Of a DNA stretch of 64,000 nucleotides, positions 37,108 to 46,978 are shown one piece after another. Numbering within the stretch: position 1 is the first letter of the stretch; the number at the start of each line of letters is the position of its first letter. Both the position numbers and the translations under genes were made by a program. The stretch covers positions 1,922,855-1,986,854 of the forward strand of contig NZ_CH672376.1 in assembly GCF_000153105.1 (NCBI RefSeq), read 5' to 3'. Under the pieces are notes generated by a model that saw only the letters and a program-made list of their open reading frames with translations, was not told the DNA's origin and ran no database searches. Origin of the DNA: Blastopirellula marina DSM 3645. Its GTDB lineage: Bacteria; Planctomycetota; Planctomycetia; Pirellulales; Pirellulaceae.

Positions 37108-38493
37108 TTAGTAAGCGCTGTTGGGACGACGCGGTTTGAAATCACGTTCGCGTTGGGCTTCGGCTTCCAGTTCTTCCAACCGGGTCGTTTTGCCCAAGCG
37201 GACCAAGCGTTCGGTGTTCTGCCAGCCCATGCGTTCTTGCAGGCGACCGACTTGGATCAATTCGACTCCGCGGCGGCGAGCGGTTTCTCGCATTTGCGAG
37301 TAGGCGGTCAGGACGGCGGCGGCGGTCTTTTCGGTGGGCTGTTCGCCGTCGATCAGGTAACGCACGTCCGGCGTGATCTCGCCTTTGACGTTTCCTTCAC
37401 TGTCGACCCAGGCGGCGACTACTCCGCCTGACCCTTCGATCATGCCTCGCAGTTCGTCGGTGTCGTCTTCGCCATCTCCATCCAGGTCAATCATTCCGAC
37501 CATCGCGAATTTTTGAACGGTTCCCGGCGACCAGATCGGCGTGAAGATCTGATCTCCCGGCATGATCGGGTTGGTCACTTCTTCTTCGATGATACGACCT
37601 TCCGCTTCGTGAGCGTCGTTGATGCGGGTGATTTCGATCTTCCCCTTCACGGTCGCCAACGCGATGTTGACTTCCCCCTTTTCAAAGATGCTGAAGGTCA
37701 TTTGCGGGCGAAGCAGGTCAGCCGAGCCGAGGTTGATCCAGATCGTATCTTCTTTCTGATTGACCCAGATGATGCGGCCGTCGGCGACATCGCCGACTTT
37801 CGGTTCTTTGCTCTTCAGGATCGCGTCTTTGGCTTCTAGCGTGGTGAACAGTTCGTCCCGTTCCTTGTTGGCCGCTTCGACTTGCTTCTTGCTGCCGTCG
37901 ATTGTCTGAGCGATCGTCCCTTGCAACTTCACTTTGTCGTCTTGCAGTTTGGCTTGAGCGGCTTCGAGCGACTTGCGATCGTCGGCCATCTTCTTTTCGG
38001 CTTCGGCTTGGGCGGCCAACGCATTGTCGCGTGCGGTGTCGGCTTCGCTCAGTTTCGTTTGATAGGTGGTCTCGAGGGCGACCTTCTCAGCACGCAGCGC
38101 GGTGTTGGCGCGGAGCGAATCGGCGAGTTGCTTCTCGAGCTTGATCACCGACGCTTGCATCACGGCCGGAACCTGACGATAGTTTTGCACGGTCGGGGCC
38201 GCGGCGCCTTCGTCGGCGATGAAGGTCTTCATGTCGTCGCCAAACGCTTTTTGAACATCTTCCATCGGCGTTTCTTCGCTATGGCCGATCATCACTTTCA
38301 GCTCATTGCGTTCGGCCAAATAACTGCGAGAACGAGTCGCTTCTTCCGTCGCTCGCGTATTCGCCGCTTCGGCGTCGAGCTTTGACTTGTCATTCGCGGC
38401 ATAGAAGACATACGTGGTGATGCCGAGCGCTGCGACTAACAGGACCAGTAGAATCACGGCGATCTGAAGACCTTGGCTCTCTCGCGCTGCCAT
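37108..38493 (-). CDS. Membrane-anchored coiled-coil protein
   Basis: A 461-residue protein. The ATG at 38493 has AAGGAG about 9 bp upstream. A transmembrane helix (about 10-34, VILLVLLVAALGITTYVFY) is followed by a long predicted coiled coil (about 40-235) rich in Ala/Glu/Lys/Leu heptads. A beta-rich C-terminal domain (about 240-370) shows DGRIIWVNQKEDTIWINLGSADLLRPQMTF, then EVTNPIMPGDQIFTPIW. The domain reads like a peptidoglycan- or periplasm-facing sensor. A DLDGDGEDD segment could bind calcium. The remaining C-terminus is charged. Function unknown; it resembles conserved planctomycete proteins of this architecture. Confidence 0.78.
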   Translation of the reverse strand: MAARESQGLQIAVILLVLLVAALGITTYVFYAANDKSKLDAEAANTRATEEATRSRSYLAERNELKVMIGHSEETPMEDVQKAFGDDMKTFIADEGAAAPTVQNYRQVPAVMQASVIKLEKQLADSLRANTALRAEKVALETTYQTKLSEADTARDNALAAQAEAEKKMADDRKSLEAAQAKLQDDKVKLQGTIAQTIDGSKKQVEAANKERDELFTTLEAKDAILKSKEPKVGDVADGRIIWVNQKEDTIWINLGSADLLRPQMTFSIFEKGEVNIALATVKGKIEITRINDAHEAEGRIIEEEVTNPIMPGDQIFTPIWSPGTVQKFAMVGMIDLDGDGEDDTDELRGMIEGSGGVVAAWVDSEGNVKGEITPDVRYLIDGEQPTEKTAAAVLTAYSQMRETARRRGVELIQVGRLQERMGWQNTERLVRLGKTTRLEELEAEAQRERDFKPRRPNSAY

Positions 38494-38520
38494 ATCGATA
38501 AACTCCTTGCAGGCGGCCAA

Positions 38521-38866
38521 TGGTGTGACGCCGCCAAATTGTCGTGATTAGCTCAGAACTGAATAGCGTAATTCGCCTAATGACCGTTTTCTATGTGCAA
38601 GCCGTAGGCCATCCGCAGAATTGCTAAGGAAAAGTGAGGACCGCGAAGGCGAAGAGGATCGCCTGAAGTCCAAAGGTCGATTGTAGTTAGCGAAAATTAC
38701 GGCGTCAACGAATTGGCCAAGTTCGTCGGAACTATCAAGACACCGGCGTCGCTTTCGGGCATCATGACGTCGCACGGCGGCAACATCGCGTTTTGCCGGT
38801 TGTTCGTAACTCGGTTCACCACAATAATCTCCGCGTCTTTACCCCTCTCTCAGGAATGCTTCGGGA
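38521..38866. other. Intergenic region between the coiled-coil gene and polA
   Basis: About 345 bp between divergent genes. Nothing beyond leader sequence and likely promoters; no convincing ORF, RNA gene or repeat was seen. Confidence 0.5.
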
Positions 38867-41704
38867 ATGGCCAAATCCAAGTCGCAACAATCTCTGCTTT
38901 TTGGCGGTGACTCCCCTCCAGAAGCGGCGCCAAAATCCCCAGAGGCGCCAAGCGAGCCCCGTCAGCCGCGCCCGTCCGGTCTCGCGGGGTTGGCCGGAGC
39001 GAACGTTTGGGTTGTTGATTCGCACTCGTTAATTTATCAGGTATTCCACGCTTTACCCCCGATGACCAGTCCCAGCGGCCAACCGGTATCAGCGGTTTAC
39101 GGCTTTGCCCGCGACTTGGCGAACCTATTGCGCGAGAAGAAGCCAGACTATTTGATCTGCGCGTTTGATCCGCCGGGCGGCACGTTTCGCCATGAATTGT
39201 ATGTCGACTACAAAGTGACCCGCGAAGAGATGCCGGTCGATCTGCGTGCGCAAATTGGCTTGATCCGTCGCATGCTGGAAGCGATGAACGTCGCGATTCT
39301 GGAACTGGTGAACTACGAAGCGGACGACGTGTTGGCGACGGTTGCGACCATCGTCGAAGCCAACGGCGGCGATTGCACGGTCGTAACGTCGGACAAAGAT
39401 TGTCGGCAACTGATCAGTGATCGTGTCCGGATGTTCAACGTCCGCAAGAACGCCTTTTACGACGCCGACGCGTTGATGACCGATTGGGGAGTTCGCCCCG
39501 ATCAAGTCGTCGACTTTCAATCGCTGGTCGGCGACTCGGTCGACAACGTCCCCGGGGTCGCGCTGATTGGTCCCAAAATCGCGAAAGAACTGCTGCAAAA
39601 GTATGAGACCCTTGACGCCGTGTTGGACAACGCCGGCGAAATCTCCGGCGCCAAACGCCGCGAGAACTTGATCAACGGCCGCGCCATGGCCGAGCTGAGT
39701 CGCGAGTTGGTTCGCTTGGTTCGCGATGTGCCGATCGAGATTGATTGGGACGCTTGTCGGGTTCATCCCATCAATCAAGAGCAGGTGCAAGAGCTCTGCC
39801 GCGAGTTTGGCTTTCGGACGCTGGCCCGGGAGATGGCCGCTTTTCAAGTCGAAGCTCCCGCGGCCGATAAGCCAGAGTGGATCGCCAACTATCAAACGAT
39901 CGACACGATCGAGAAGCTGGACGCATTGGTCGCCAAGTTGGCGGACGTCAAACGGCTTTCGTTCGATACCGAGACAACTTCGACCAATCCGCGGTGGGCC
40001 GATCTGGTCGGCATTTCCTTCTCATGGGATCAGGGAGAAGGGGTCTACATTCCGATTCGCAGTCCCGAGGGAGATGTGAAGCTGGACGAGTCGCTCGTGT
40101 TGGAAAAGCTGCGCCCCATTTTGGAAAACTCGGCGATCGAAAAGGTCGGTCAGAATTTGAAGTACGATCTGGTCGTGCTGCGCGGCGTCGGCGTCAACGT
40201 GCGGGGAGCGTCGTTCGACACGATGGTCGCACATTATTTGTTAGAGGCCGGCGCGCGCTCGCATGGACTCGACGAATTGTCGCTCCGCTACTTGCAGCAT
40301 GAAACGGTCAAAATTTCGGAGCTGATCGGAACCGGAAAAAATCAAATCCGGATGGATCAGGTTCCGGTTGACAAAGTTGGCTATTATGCCGCCGAAGACG
40401 CCGATATTCCGCTCCGGCTTGATCCGATCCTCTCCGAACGAATCGAAGCCGAGGGACTGGGGGATCTGCTGACCGATGTCGAATTGCCGCTGATCGACGT
40501 GTTGGTCGAGATGGAATTTAACGGCATACGCGTTGATGTAGAGCGGTTGAACGAGTTGAGTCGTCAGTATGGCGAACGGATGGAAGTGTTGGAGCGGGAA
40601 ATCTATCAATTGGCAGGCCGCGATTTTAATATCAATTCGCCCAAGCAACTGGGGACGGTCCTGTTTGACGAATTGAATCTTCCAGTGATCAAAAAGACGA
40701 AGACCGGCCCCAGCACCGACGCCGAAGTGCTGGAGCAACTGGCCAAGCAGCATGACATGCCGGCCAAGATTGTGCAGTTCCGTCAATACGCCAAGCTGAA
40801 GGGAACCTATGTCGATGCGTTGCCGGTGTTGATTTGTTCCAAGACCGATCGCGTGCACACGTCGTTCAATCAAGTGGTCGCCGCGACGGGACGCTTGAGT
40901 TCGAACGATCCGAACTTGCAAAACATTCCGATTCGCACCCAAGAAAGTCGCGAGATTCGTTCGGCATTTATTCCGGGCACGCCTGATTGGAAACTCCTAT
41001 GTGCCGACTACTCGCAAATCGAACTGCGCGTGCTCGCCCACTTCTCGGGCGATCCGGCGTTGATGGAGTCGTATCAGAAGAACGAAGATATCCATGCGCG
41101 TGTCGCCAGCGAAGTGTATGGAGTGCCGTTGGATCAGGTGACGTCAACGCATCGCCGTAGCGCCAAAGCGATCAACTTTGGCGTTGTCTATGGGCAAAGC
41201 CCGTTTGGGCTGGCGAAGTCGCTAGATATCGACAAAGACGAAGCCTACGGATTTATCGACGCCTACTTTAAACGGTATCCCGGCGTCGACGTGCTGATGG
41301 AGCAGATTTTGGTCGACTGCCAGCGAGATGGCTATGTGCGCACCATTTTGGGCCGTCGCCGCGCGATTGATGGGGTTCGCACGGCGGACAAGCGAGATCG
41401 ACTCAAACGGCAGCTGACCATGCCAGAGCGGACCGCGATCAATACGGTAATTCAAGGATCGGCCGCCGATATCATCAAACTGGCGATGCTCCGCGTGCAT
41501 CGTCGGCTCGAAAAAGAGGGATCCCCGGCCAAACTTCTGCTGCAGATCCACGACGAACTGGTGTTTGAGACGCCGCCTGAATATCTGGAACAATTGGCGC
41601 AATTGGTCCGAGAAGAAATGGAATCGGCGCGAAATCTGGCCATTCCGCTCGTCGTGGACATCAAAAGTGGGGACAATTGGGCCCAGTGCGAGCCGCTTTT
41701 GTAG
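38867..41704 (+). CDS. polA: DNA polymerase I
   Basis: A 945-residue family A polymerase for Okazaki-fragment processing and repair. The 5'-nuclease domain occupies about 45-320 (WVVDSHSLIYQVFHA; NYEADDVLAT). The 3'-5' exonuclease domain (about 350-540) keeps Exo I FDTETTS (Asp367, Glu369), Exo II (VGQNLKYD) and Exo III (YYAAEDAD), so proofreading should be active. Polymerase motif A is CADYSQIELR (about 711), motif B RRSAKAINFGVVYG (about 763), motif C IHDELVFE (about 894). A 45-residue N-terminal extension begins with a QSLLF pentapeptide resembling a beta-clamp-binding motif. E. coli Pol I is 928 residues. Confidence 0.97.
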   Translation: MAKSKSQQSLLFGGDSPPEAAPKSPEAPSEPRQPRPSGLAGLAGANVWVVDSHSLIYQVFHALPPMTSPSGQPVSAVYGFARDLANLLREKKPDYLICAFDPPGGTFRHELYVDYKVTREEMPVDLRAQIGLIRRMLEAMNVAILELVNYEADDVLATVATIVEANGGDCTVVTSDKDCRQLISDRVRMFNVRKNAFYDADALMTDWGVRPDQVVDFQSLVGDSVDNVPGVALIGPKIAKELLQKYETLDAVLDNAGEISGAKRRENLINGRAMAELSRELVRLVRDVPIEIDWDACRVHPINQEQVQELCREFGFRTLAREMAAFQVEAPAADKPEWIANYQTIDTIEKLDALVAKLADVKRLSFDTETTSTNPRWADLVGISFSWDQGEGVYIPIRSPEGDVKLDESLVLEKLRPILENSAIEKVGQNLKYDLVVLRGVGVNVRGASFDTMVAHYLLEAGARSHGLDELSLRYLQHETVKISELIGTGKNQIRMDQVPVDKVGYYAAEDADIPLRLDPILSERIEAEGLGDLLTDVELPLIDVLVEMEFNGIRVDVERLNELSRQYGERMEVLEREIYQLAGRDFNINSPKQLGTVLFDELNLPVIKKTKTGPSTDAEVLEQLAKQHDMPAKIVQFRQYAKLKGTYVDALPVLICSKTDRVHTSFNQVVAATGRLSSNDPNLQNIPIRTQESREIRSAFIPGTPDWKLLCADYSQIELRVLAHFSGDPALMESYQKNEDIHARVASEVYGVPLDQVTSTHRRSAKAINFGVVYGQSPFGLAKSLDIDKDEAYGFIDAYFKRYPGVDVLMEQILVDCQRDGYVRTILGRRRAIDGVRTADKRDRLKRQLTMPERTAINTVIQGSAADIIKLAMLRVHRRLEKEGSPAKLLLQIHDELVFETPPEYLEQLAQLVREEMESARNLAIPLVVDIKSGDNWAQCEPLL

Positions 41705-41885
41705 CTCGACTGGGTGGATCGAGTTGACTTGCCGGAACAAGTGTCCAGCAGGAGATACCGGTACAATTACGTCCAGTACGATAGGGGGCCCGATCGTTGG
41801 TCGCCGCTAGGGTAGACCGCTGCTCGCTTGGGCGCCGGCCGCAAAGTGAACGGATCGTGGATCAGGATCTCGCCGAGAGCGGAAG

Positions 41886-42506
41886 ATGAAGGTAATCGGA
41901 ATCTTAGGGGGAATTGCGAGCGGGAAGAGCACCGTGGCCTCTCTGTTTCGAAATCGGGGCGCCGTCATCGCCGATGCGGATCAAATGGGGCACGAGGTGC
42001 TAAGGGATGAGGCAACGAAGCGCGAAATCCGGGAAAAATTCGGGAGCGAAGTATTCCAGATCGACGGGGAAGTTGACCGCCGACAATTGGCGGCAAAAGT
42101 ATTTGGAGGCGACGATCTCAGCCGTAAGCAACTTGCTGAGTTAGAAAAAATCACACATCCTCGAATTAAAACTCGTCTCCAAGCACTTATCCAGACAACA
42201 ATGGATTCCCCTGGAGGTCCCCCTCCGGCGTTGATTATGGATGCAGCCCTGCTAGTGAGGGCCGGCTGGTCCAGTATTTGCGATAATCTCCTATTTATTG
42301 ACTCTCCGCTTATGGACCGGCTCCAGAGATCCCGCCAAAGGGGGTGGAGCGATTCCGAATTTAACGCCAGAGAGGCAGCTCAGGAAAAATTGGAAGAGAA
42401 GCGAGTTTTATCCGATTACATAATTCGTAACGGCGGTGATCTTGCCCAGCTCGACGAGCAGGTCGAACATTATTGGCGAGAACGCGTCCTTACTCCTACC
42501 TCCTGA
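41886..42506 (+). CDS. coaE: Dephospho-CoA kinase
   Basis: A 206-residue P-loop kinase that phosphorylates the 3'-OH of dephospho-CoA in the last step of CoA synthesis. GGIASGKST (residues 8-16) is Walker A; IADADQMGHEVL and THPRI are the expected substrate-binding segments. The lid region around LQRSRQRGWSDSEF is present. Codon use is richer in A/T-ending codons than the genes on either side, including the A/T-rich region that follows. It precedes rho by about 395 bp. Confidence 0.93.
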   Translation: MKVIGILGGIASGKSTVASLFRNRGAVIADADQMGHEVLRDEATKREIREKFGSEVFQIDGEVDRRQLAAKVFGGDDLSRKQLAELEKITHPRIKTRLQALIQTTMDSPGGPPPALIMDAALLVRAGWSSICDNLLFIDSPLMDRLQRSRQRGWSDSEFNAREAAQEKLEEKRVLSDYIIRNGGDLAQLDEQVEHYWRERVLTPTS

Positions 42507-42901
42507 TGCTTTTCTTGCTGTTCATTAAATATTGCAATTACGACATCCCAGCCCGATTTCGCGGCTTGCCGATTCGCCTGCCGAATGTCCCATTTAGGGG
42601 AAACCAAACCACTTTTGAAATGATGCGTGGGGGCGACAAATCGCCTAGCTTCGACAAATGTCGTTAGGACCGCTAATTCTCGAAACAGTAACACCTTAGC
42701 GTGTTTATTCGAGTAGCGATTCTCGACTCGTCGACGATGCGGCGATCTGTTACAACGGAGGTAACTCGTCTCCTCCCAAGCAAGGCGAATGCCGAGCCGA
42801 AAACCCATCCAGCTCGACTTTAGTCTTCCTATAAAACTCCGCACACGGCGTCTTTTCGGGCGTCGTCCGGTTCGTCTTTTCTTATCTTGGAGTTCAGTTC
42901 C
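42507..42901 (+). promoter_or_regulatory. Long leader upstream of rho
   Basis: About 395 bp without a convincing coding frame. Its lower G+C and C-rich single-stranded stretches (TCTTCC, CCATCCAGC and TCTTTTC near 42800-42880) would suit Rho binding, and autoregulation of rho by attenuation in its leader is established in E. coli. A TTGGAG ribosome site lies at 42886-42891. No hairpin-plus-T terminator is visible. The regulatory role is an inference. Confidence 0.4.
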
Positions 42902-44446
42902 ATGCCTCATCGAAGCAGCGGAACAAAAAATCAGAATCATGATTCGCGCTCAGGACAGCCCAAATTTGGGGCTGGCATCCTGCCCGAATCAAGTAATAAC
43001 CACGAGCCCAGTGCTCGTAATCCGAAGTCGGAAGGAACAGACGCAGTGAATGAGTTACGTCGGCTTGATGTCGATGACGACGCCGAGCCTATGTCGCTGG
43101 CCGAGCAATTGGTCAGTCGGTCGCGCCGTCCTCAGGAGGAGGACGCGGACGATCAACGTTACGAGAAGGTAAAGCAGGGCGAGATCCATATCGCCGAACT
43201 GCAAAAAATGTCGATGAACGAGCTCATCGAAGAAGCCCGCAAAGAAAACCTGGGCGAAGTCGCCGGCATCAAACGCCAAGAGTTGATCTTCCGCATTCTC
43301 AAAGAACGCGTGAAGATGAACGGCCTGATGTATGGCGAAGGGACGCTGGAGATCTTGCCGGATGGCTTCGGCTTTTTGCGCAGCCCAGACTACCACTACC
43401 TCTCTTGCCCGGACGATATTTACGTTTCGCCGAGCCAGATTCGTCGCTTCGGCATGAAAACCGGCAGCGTCGTCTCGGGGCAAATTCGTCCGCCGAAAGA
43501 AAACGAACGCTATTTCGCGCTGCTGCGCGTCGAAGCGGTCAACTACCAAGATCCGAATATCGCCGCCAACAAGGTGCAGTTCGACGATCTGACCCCGCTG
43601 CATCCCGACGACCGGATTCGGATGGAGTCGGACGCCGACGAAGTCGCAACGCGCGTGATCGACCTGATCGTCCCGATCGGCTTCGGCCAACGCGGTTTGA
43701 TCGTCAGTCCGCCGCGCGCCGGCAAGACCGTCTTGATGCAAAAGATGGCCAAAGCAGTCCTGAAAAACTATCCCGACGCCTACGTCATCATCTTGTTGAT
43801 CGACGAACGCCCGGAAGAAGTGACTGACATGGAGCGTCAGGTCAAAGGCCCGAATTGCGAGGTCATCAGCTCCACCTTCGACGAACCGCCGTCGCGCCAC
43901 GTGCAAGTGTCTGAGATGGTGATCGAAAAGGCGAAGCGGATGGTCGAGTACGGTACCGACGTGGTGATCTTCCTCGACTCGATCACGCGTCTGGCTCGCG
44001 CCTGGAACTCGGAATGCCCATCGTCGGGCAAGCTCCTCTCCGGCGGACTCGACGCCAACGCGCTGCAGCGTCCCAAACGGTTCCTCGGTTCGGCTCGCAA
44101 GGTCGAAGAAGGGGGCTCGCTGACGATTATCGCGACGGCGCTGGTCGACACCGGCAGCAAAATGGATGACGTGATCTTTGAAGAGTTCAAAGGGACCGGC
44201 AATCAAGAGATCGTGCTTGACCGCAAGTTGGTCGACCGCCGCGTTTGGCCGGCCATGGACATCAACGCCAGCGGCACGCGCCGTGAAGAAATGTTGATGG
44301 ATCCGGAAGAGTACAAACGGGTCTGCATCTTGCGTCGCGTCCTGAATGACATGAATTCGCCCGACGCGATGGAGTTCCTGTTGTCTCGTTTGAGCAAAAC
44401 GAAGACGAACGCCGAATTCCTGATGAGCATGAATACCAACCGCTAA
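42902..44446 (+). CDS. rho: Transcription termination factor Rho
   Basis: A 514-residue hexameric RNA helicase that ends transcription. About 95 extra N-terminal residues (hydrophilic, with DVDDDAEP and poly-charge) precede the Rho_N domain ([15 protein letters not shown], about 100-140). The RNA-binding cold-shock domain (about 150-220) carries DGFGFLRS and the primary RNA site. Walker A PPRAGKT starts near 270, with [13 protein letters not shown] and [13 protein letters not shown] downstream. E. coli Rho is 419 residues. The ATG at 42902 has TTGGAG 10 bp upstream; a GTG at 43046 preceded by AAGGA is an alternative. An intrinsic terminator follows. Confidence 0.97.
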   Translation: MPHRSSGTKNQNHDSRSGQPKFGAGILPESSNNHEPSARNPKSEGTDAVNELRRLDVDDDAEPMSLAEQLVSRSRRPQEEDADDQRYEKVKQGEIHIAELQKMSMNELIEEARKENLGEVAGIKRQELIFRILKERVKMNGLMYGEGTLEILPDGFGFLRSPDYHYLSCPDDIYVSPSQIRRFGMKTGSVVSGQIRPPKENERYFALLRVEAVNYQDPNIAANKVQFDDLTPLHPDDRIRMESDADEVATRVIDLIVPIGFGQRGLIVSPPRAGKTVLMQKMAKAVLKNYPDAYVIILLIDERPEEVTDMERQVKGPNCEVISSTFDEPPSRHVQVSEMVIEKAKRMVEYGTDVVIFLDSITRLARAWNSECPSSGKLLSGGLDANALQRPKRFLGSARKVEEGGSLTIIATALVDTGSKMDDVIFEEFKGTGNQEIVLDRKLVDRRVWPAMDINASGTRREEMLMDPEEYKRVCILRRVLNDMNSPDAMEFLLSRLSKTKTNAEFLMSMNTNR

Positions 44447-44472
44447 GGGGCGTTTTCGCCCGCAAACGATCC

Positions 44473-44502
44473 AACGCCCAGGCAATAATCTGGGCGTTTT
44501 TT
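44473..44502 (+). terminator. Intrinsic terminator of rho
   Basis: AACGCCCAG (44473-44481) pairs with CTGGGCGTT (44490-44498) and is followed by a run of T, 27 bp after the rho stop. Confidence 0.85.
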
Positions 44503-44614
44503 CGTTGGACTCAGCGGCGTTTTTTCGTTCGGCGGTTTGCCGGCGCTCTCAAAGCGTCAAGTTTTTCTACAATGGATCTCCCTTCCAGCAATTTTCCGTG
44601 GAGGAATCGTTATT

Positions 44615-45091
44615 TTGGTCCGGATTTATCGCGGTGAGCCGCTGGGCGAAGCCGTACGCGTCGCGATCGTCGTCGCTCGCTACAATGAGACAATTACGGG
44701 GAAGCTCTGCGAGGGCGCTCTGACCACGTTGGCGGCCCAAGGGGTCGTTGAGGACGCGGTCGAAGTCGCTTGGGTTCCCGGCGCATGGGAACTGCCGGTC
44801 GTCGCCGCGCGATTTGCGCGGAGCGGGCAATTTCATGCGGTGATCTGCCTGGGCGCGGTCATCAAAGGAGAAACGACCCACGACCAATACATCAACAGTC
44901 AGGTGAGCTCGACGCTGGGGCAACTCGCTCTGGAGTGCGAGCTGCCGATCATGTTTGGCGTGCTGACGGTCAACACGCTCGAGCAGGCGATGCATCGCGC
45001 CGGCGGAAATGTGGGGAACAAAGGGAGCGAAGCGGCGGAAGCGGCGCTCGAAATGGTCCATTTGATGAAACAACTGCCCCGCGAAGAATAG
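44615..45091 (+). CDS. ribH: 6,7-dimethyl-8-ribityllumazine synthase
   Basis: A 158-residue enzyme (taking TTG 44615 as start) that joins the ribitylaminouracil and dihydroxybutanone phosphate substrates to make lumazine for riboflavin. It shows VAIVVARYNETIT at the N-terminal substrate loop, GAWELPVVA, and CLGAVIKGETTHDQYI holding the catalytic His near 89, with the GVLTVNTLEQA helix at the end. The TTG has GGAGG about 10 bp upstream, while upstream in-frame codons would extend past a likely promoter (TACAAT at 44568-44573). The gene is followed by nusB and ftsY. Confidence 0.95.
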   Translation: MVRIYRGEPLGEAVRVAIVVARYNETITGKLCEGALTTLAAQGVVEDAVEVAWVPGAWELPVVAARFARSGQFHAVICLGAVIKGETTHDQYINSQVSSTLGQLALECELPIMFGVLTVNTLEQAMHRAGGNVGNKGSEAAEAALEMVHLMKQLPREE

Positions 45092-45143
45092 TTCTCCTTG
45101 ACGCCGTGGCGGATACTCACTTTTTTCTGTCGAAACCTCAGTC

Positions 45144-45557
45144 ATGTCGAAACGTAGTCGAGTTCGTGAAGTTGTCCTGCAGATCCTCTATCAAGAGGAC
45201 CTCAATCCCGAAGCCGACATCGGCGTCTCGGAGCGGTTTTTGCGTGGACGCTTAAAACATACCGAAGATCTGGTCGCATTCGGCCGCTCGTTGTTGGTCG
45301 GCGTGCGCCTGCACCGCAAAGCGATCGACGCCAAGATCGAAGCGTTCGCCGAGAATTGGAGCCTGGCTCGCATGGCTGTGACCGATCGCAACGTGCTGCG
45401 AATCGGCGCTTTTGAAATCTTGTTTTCCGAAACGCCTGACCGCGTCGCGATCAACGAGGCGGTCGAGTTGTCGAAGCGTTTCGGCAGCAAGCATTCGCCG
45501 CAGTTCGTCAACGGTCTGCTGGACCGCGTTTTAAAGTCGAAGCAGACGGCCAGCTAA
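45144..45557 (+). CDS. nusB: Transcription antitermination factor NusB
   Basis: A 137-residue helical protein that binds boxA RNA with S10 in rRNA antitermination complexes. The SRVREVVLQILYQEDLNP N-terminus and RNVLRIGAFEILFSETPDRVAINEAVELSKRFG region are diagnostic. It lies 52 bp after ribH and 47 bp before ftsY in what looks like one operon; a ribH-nusB pair is widely conserved. Confidence 0.96.
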   Translation: MSKRSRVREVVLQILYQEDLNPEADIGVSERFLRGRLKHTEDLVAFGRSLLVGVRLHRKAIDAKIEAFAENWSLARMAVTDRNVLRIGAFEILFSETPDRVAINEAVELSKRFGSKHSPQFVNGLLDRVLKSKQTAS

Positions 45558-45604
45558 CTGCGCGTCTCGTCTGGTGAGAAAACGATAGGTCCGTTGAGGT
45601 AAAC

Positions 45605-46591
45605 ATGGGATTGTTTAATCCATTCAAAAAGTCAGAAGAGCAACCCGCGCCCCCGGCCGAAGAACAGCCGTCCGGCTTTTTCTCGCGGCTCAAACAAGGG
45701 CTCGTCAAAACGTCCCGGGTGCTCAACACCGACATTCGTGATCTCTTCAAACAGGAAGGGCGCCTGGTCGATGATGAGTTTCTGACTGAGCTGTACGCGA
45801 TCCTCGTCCGCACCGACATGGGCGTCGGTCCCGCCGGCAAGATTCGCGATCAGGTGAAAACCGACTTTCGCGGTCGCGTCGTCCATCTGTCCGAAGTGCT
45901 GACGACGGTCAAAACCGAACTGGTCGCGCTGATGCAGCAACCAGAGACACCGATTCAATTCGCCGAGTCAGGCCCAACCGTCGTGATGGTCGTCGGGGTC
46001 AACGGTTCCGGCAAAACGACCTCCATCGCCAAATTGGCCTCCTATCTAAAGTCGCAAGGCAAAAGCGTCGTGCTGGGCGCCGGCGATACGTTTCGCGCCG
46101 CTGCGGTCGAGCAACTGTCGATCTGGGCCGATCGCCTAGGAGTCGACATCGTCAAAGCAGAGCAGGGGAGCGACCCCGCGAGCGTCGCTTTCAAAGCGGT
46201 CGATTTCGCGCTGCAAAACAACAAAGACGTCGTGATCTTAGATACCGCCGGTCGTTTGCAAACGCAGACGAATCTGATGAACGAATTAGACAAGATCCGC
46301 CGCGTCGCCGGCAAAAAGATCGAAGCCGCGCCGCACGAAGTCTTGTTGGTCCTCGACGCGACCGCCGGACAAAACGGGATTAGCCAGGCCAAAGGTTTCT
46401 CGGAAGCGGCCCAGTGCACCGGCATTATCCTGACCAAGCTGGACGGCACCGCCAAAGGGGGCGTCGTCGTCCCGATTCGCCAAACCTTTAACCTGCCGGT
46501 CAAGTACATCGGCGTGGGGGAAACGCCGGAAGACTTCGCCCTGTTCAATGCCGAGCAGTTTGGCGACGCGCTGTTTGCGGACGCTTTTTGA
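45605..46591 (+). CDS. ftsY: Signal recognition particle receptor FtsY
   Basis: A 328-residue SRP-family GTPase that docks SRP-ribosome complexes at the membrane. An N-terminal helix with Glu/Pro (EEQPAPPAEEQPSGFF) links to an N domain, then the G domain. GVNGSGKTT (about 130-138) is G1, DTFRAAA is the FtsY-specific motif, DTAGRLQ is G3, TKLDGTAKGG is G4/G5. The ATG at 45605 starts a short acidic leader typical for FtsY of small size. Confidence 0.97.
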   Translation: MGLFNPFKKSEEQPAPPAEEQPSGFFSRLKQGLVKTSRVLNTDIRDLFKQEGRLVDDEFLTELYAILVRTDMGVGPAGKIRDQVKTDFRGRVVHLSEVLTTVKTELVALMQQPETPIQFAESGPTVVMVVGVNGSGKTTSIAKLASYLKSQGKSVVLGAGDTFRAAAVEQLSIWADRLGVDIVKAEQGSDPASVAFKAVDFALQNNKDVVILDTAGRLQTQTNLMNELDKIRRVAGKKIEAAPHEVLLVLDATAGQNGISQAKGFSEAAQCTGIILTKLDGTAKGGVVVPIRQTFNLPVKYIGVGETPEDFALFNAEQFGDALFADAF

Positions 46592-46603
46592 AAAGCGGAA
46601 AGC

Positions 46604-46978
46604 ATGGGCGAATATGGCAGTCCTTCCGAGGAAGATTTTGCACGCGCGAAGGCTGCTCGGAGGTCTTGCGATCGTGGGCTCAGCGATGTTCGCGAGCGTC
46701 TCTTAAATCGCTTTCATGGCCAAGGTGTACAAGAGTTCTTTCTCCTTTACTCTCCCGCTCGAAACTCGTTTGGCGCCTACGTATTCTACGCCGCGGATTG
46801 TGATCTTGGCAAAGCCGAATCGTCAGGCCTTTCTGCAAGGATCAGAGATTTCGTCTTTGAAGAACTGACTGTGGGGGGCCGAGGAAATCGCAGCGATCTC
46901 GACGTTGCATTCGAGTTTGACAGTCAAGAAAATGTGGATCGCAACTACGCAGGCGATTATTTCAATCGTCTGCGTTGA
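46604..46978 (+). CDS. Conserved-looking hypothetical protein (124 aa)
   Basis: A 124-residue soluble protein directly after ftsY (12 bp apart) and possibly translated with it. The C-terminal DLDVAFEFDSQENVDRNYAGDYFNRLR resembles a short domain recurring in small bacterial proteins of unknown function (weak recall). No signal peptide, membrane helix or catalytic motif. Codon composition is like that of genes nearby, supporting a real gene. Confidence 0.6.
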   Translation: MGEYGSPSEEDFARAKAARRSCDRGLSDVRERLLNRFHGQGVQEFFLLYSPARNSFGAYVFYAADCDLGKAESSGLSARIRDFVFEELTVGGRGNRSDLDVAFEFDSQENVDRNYAGDYFNRLR

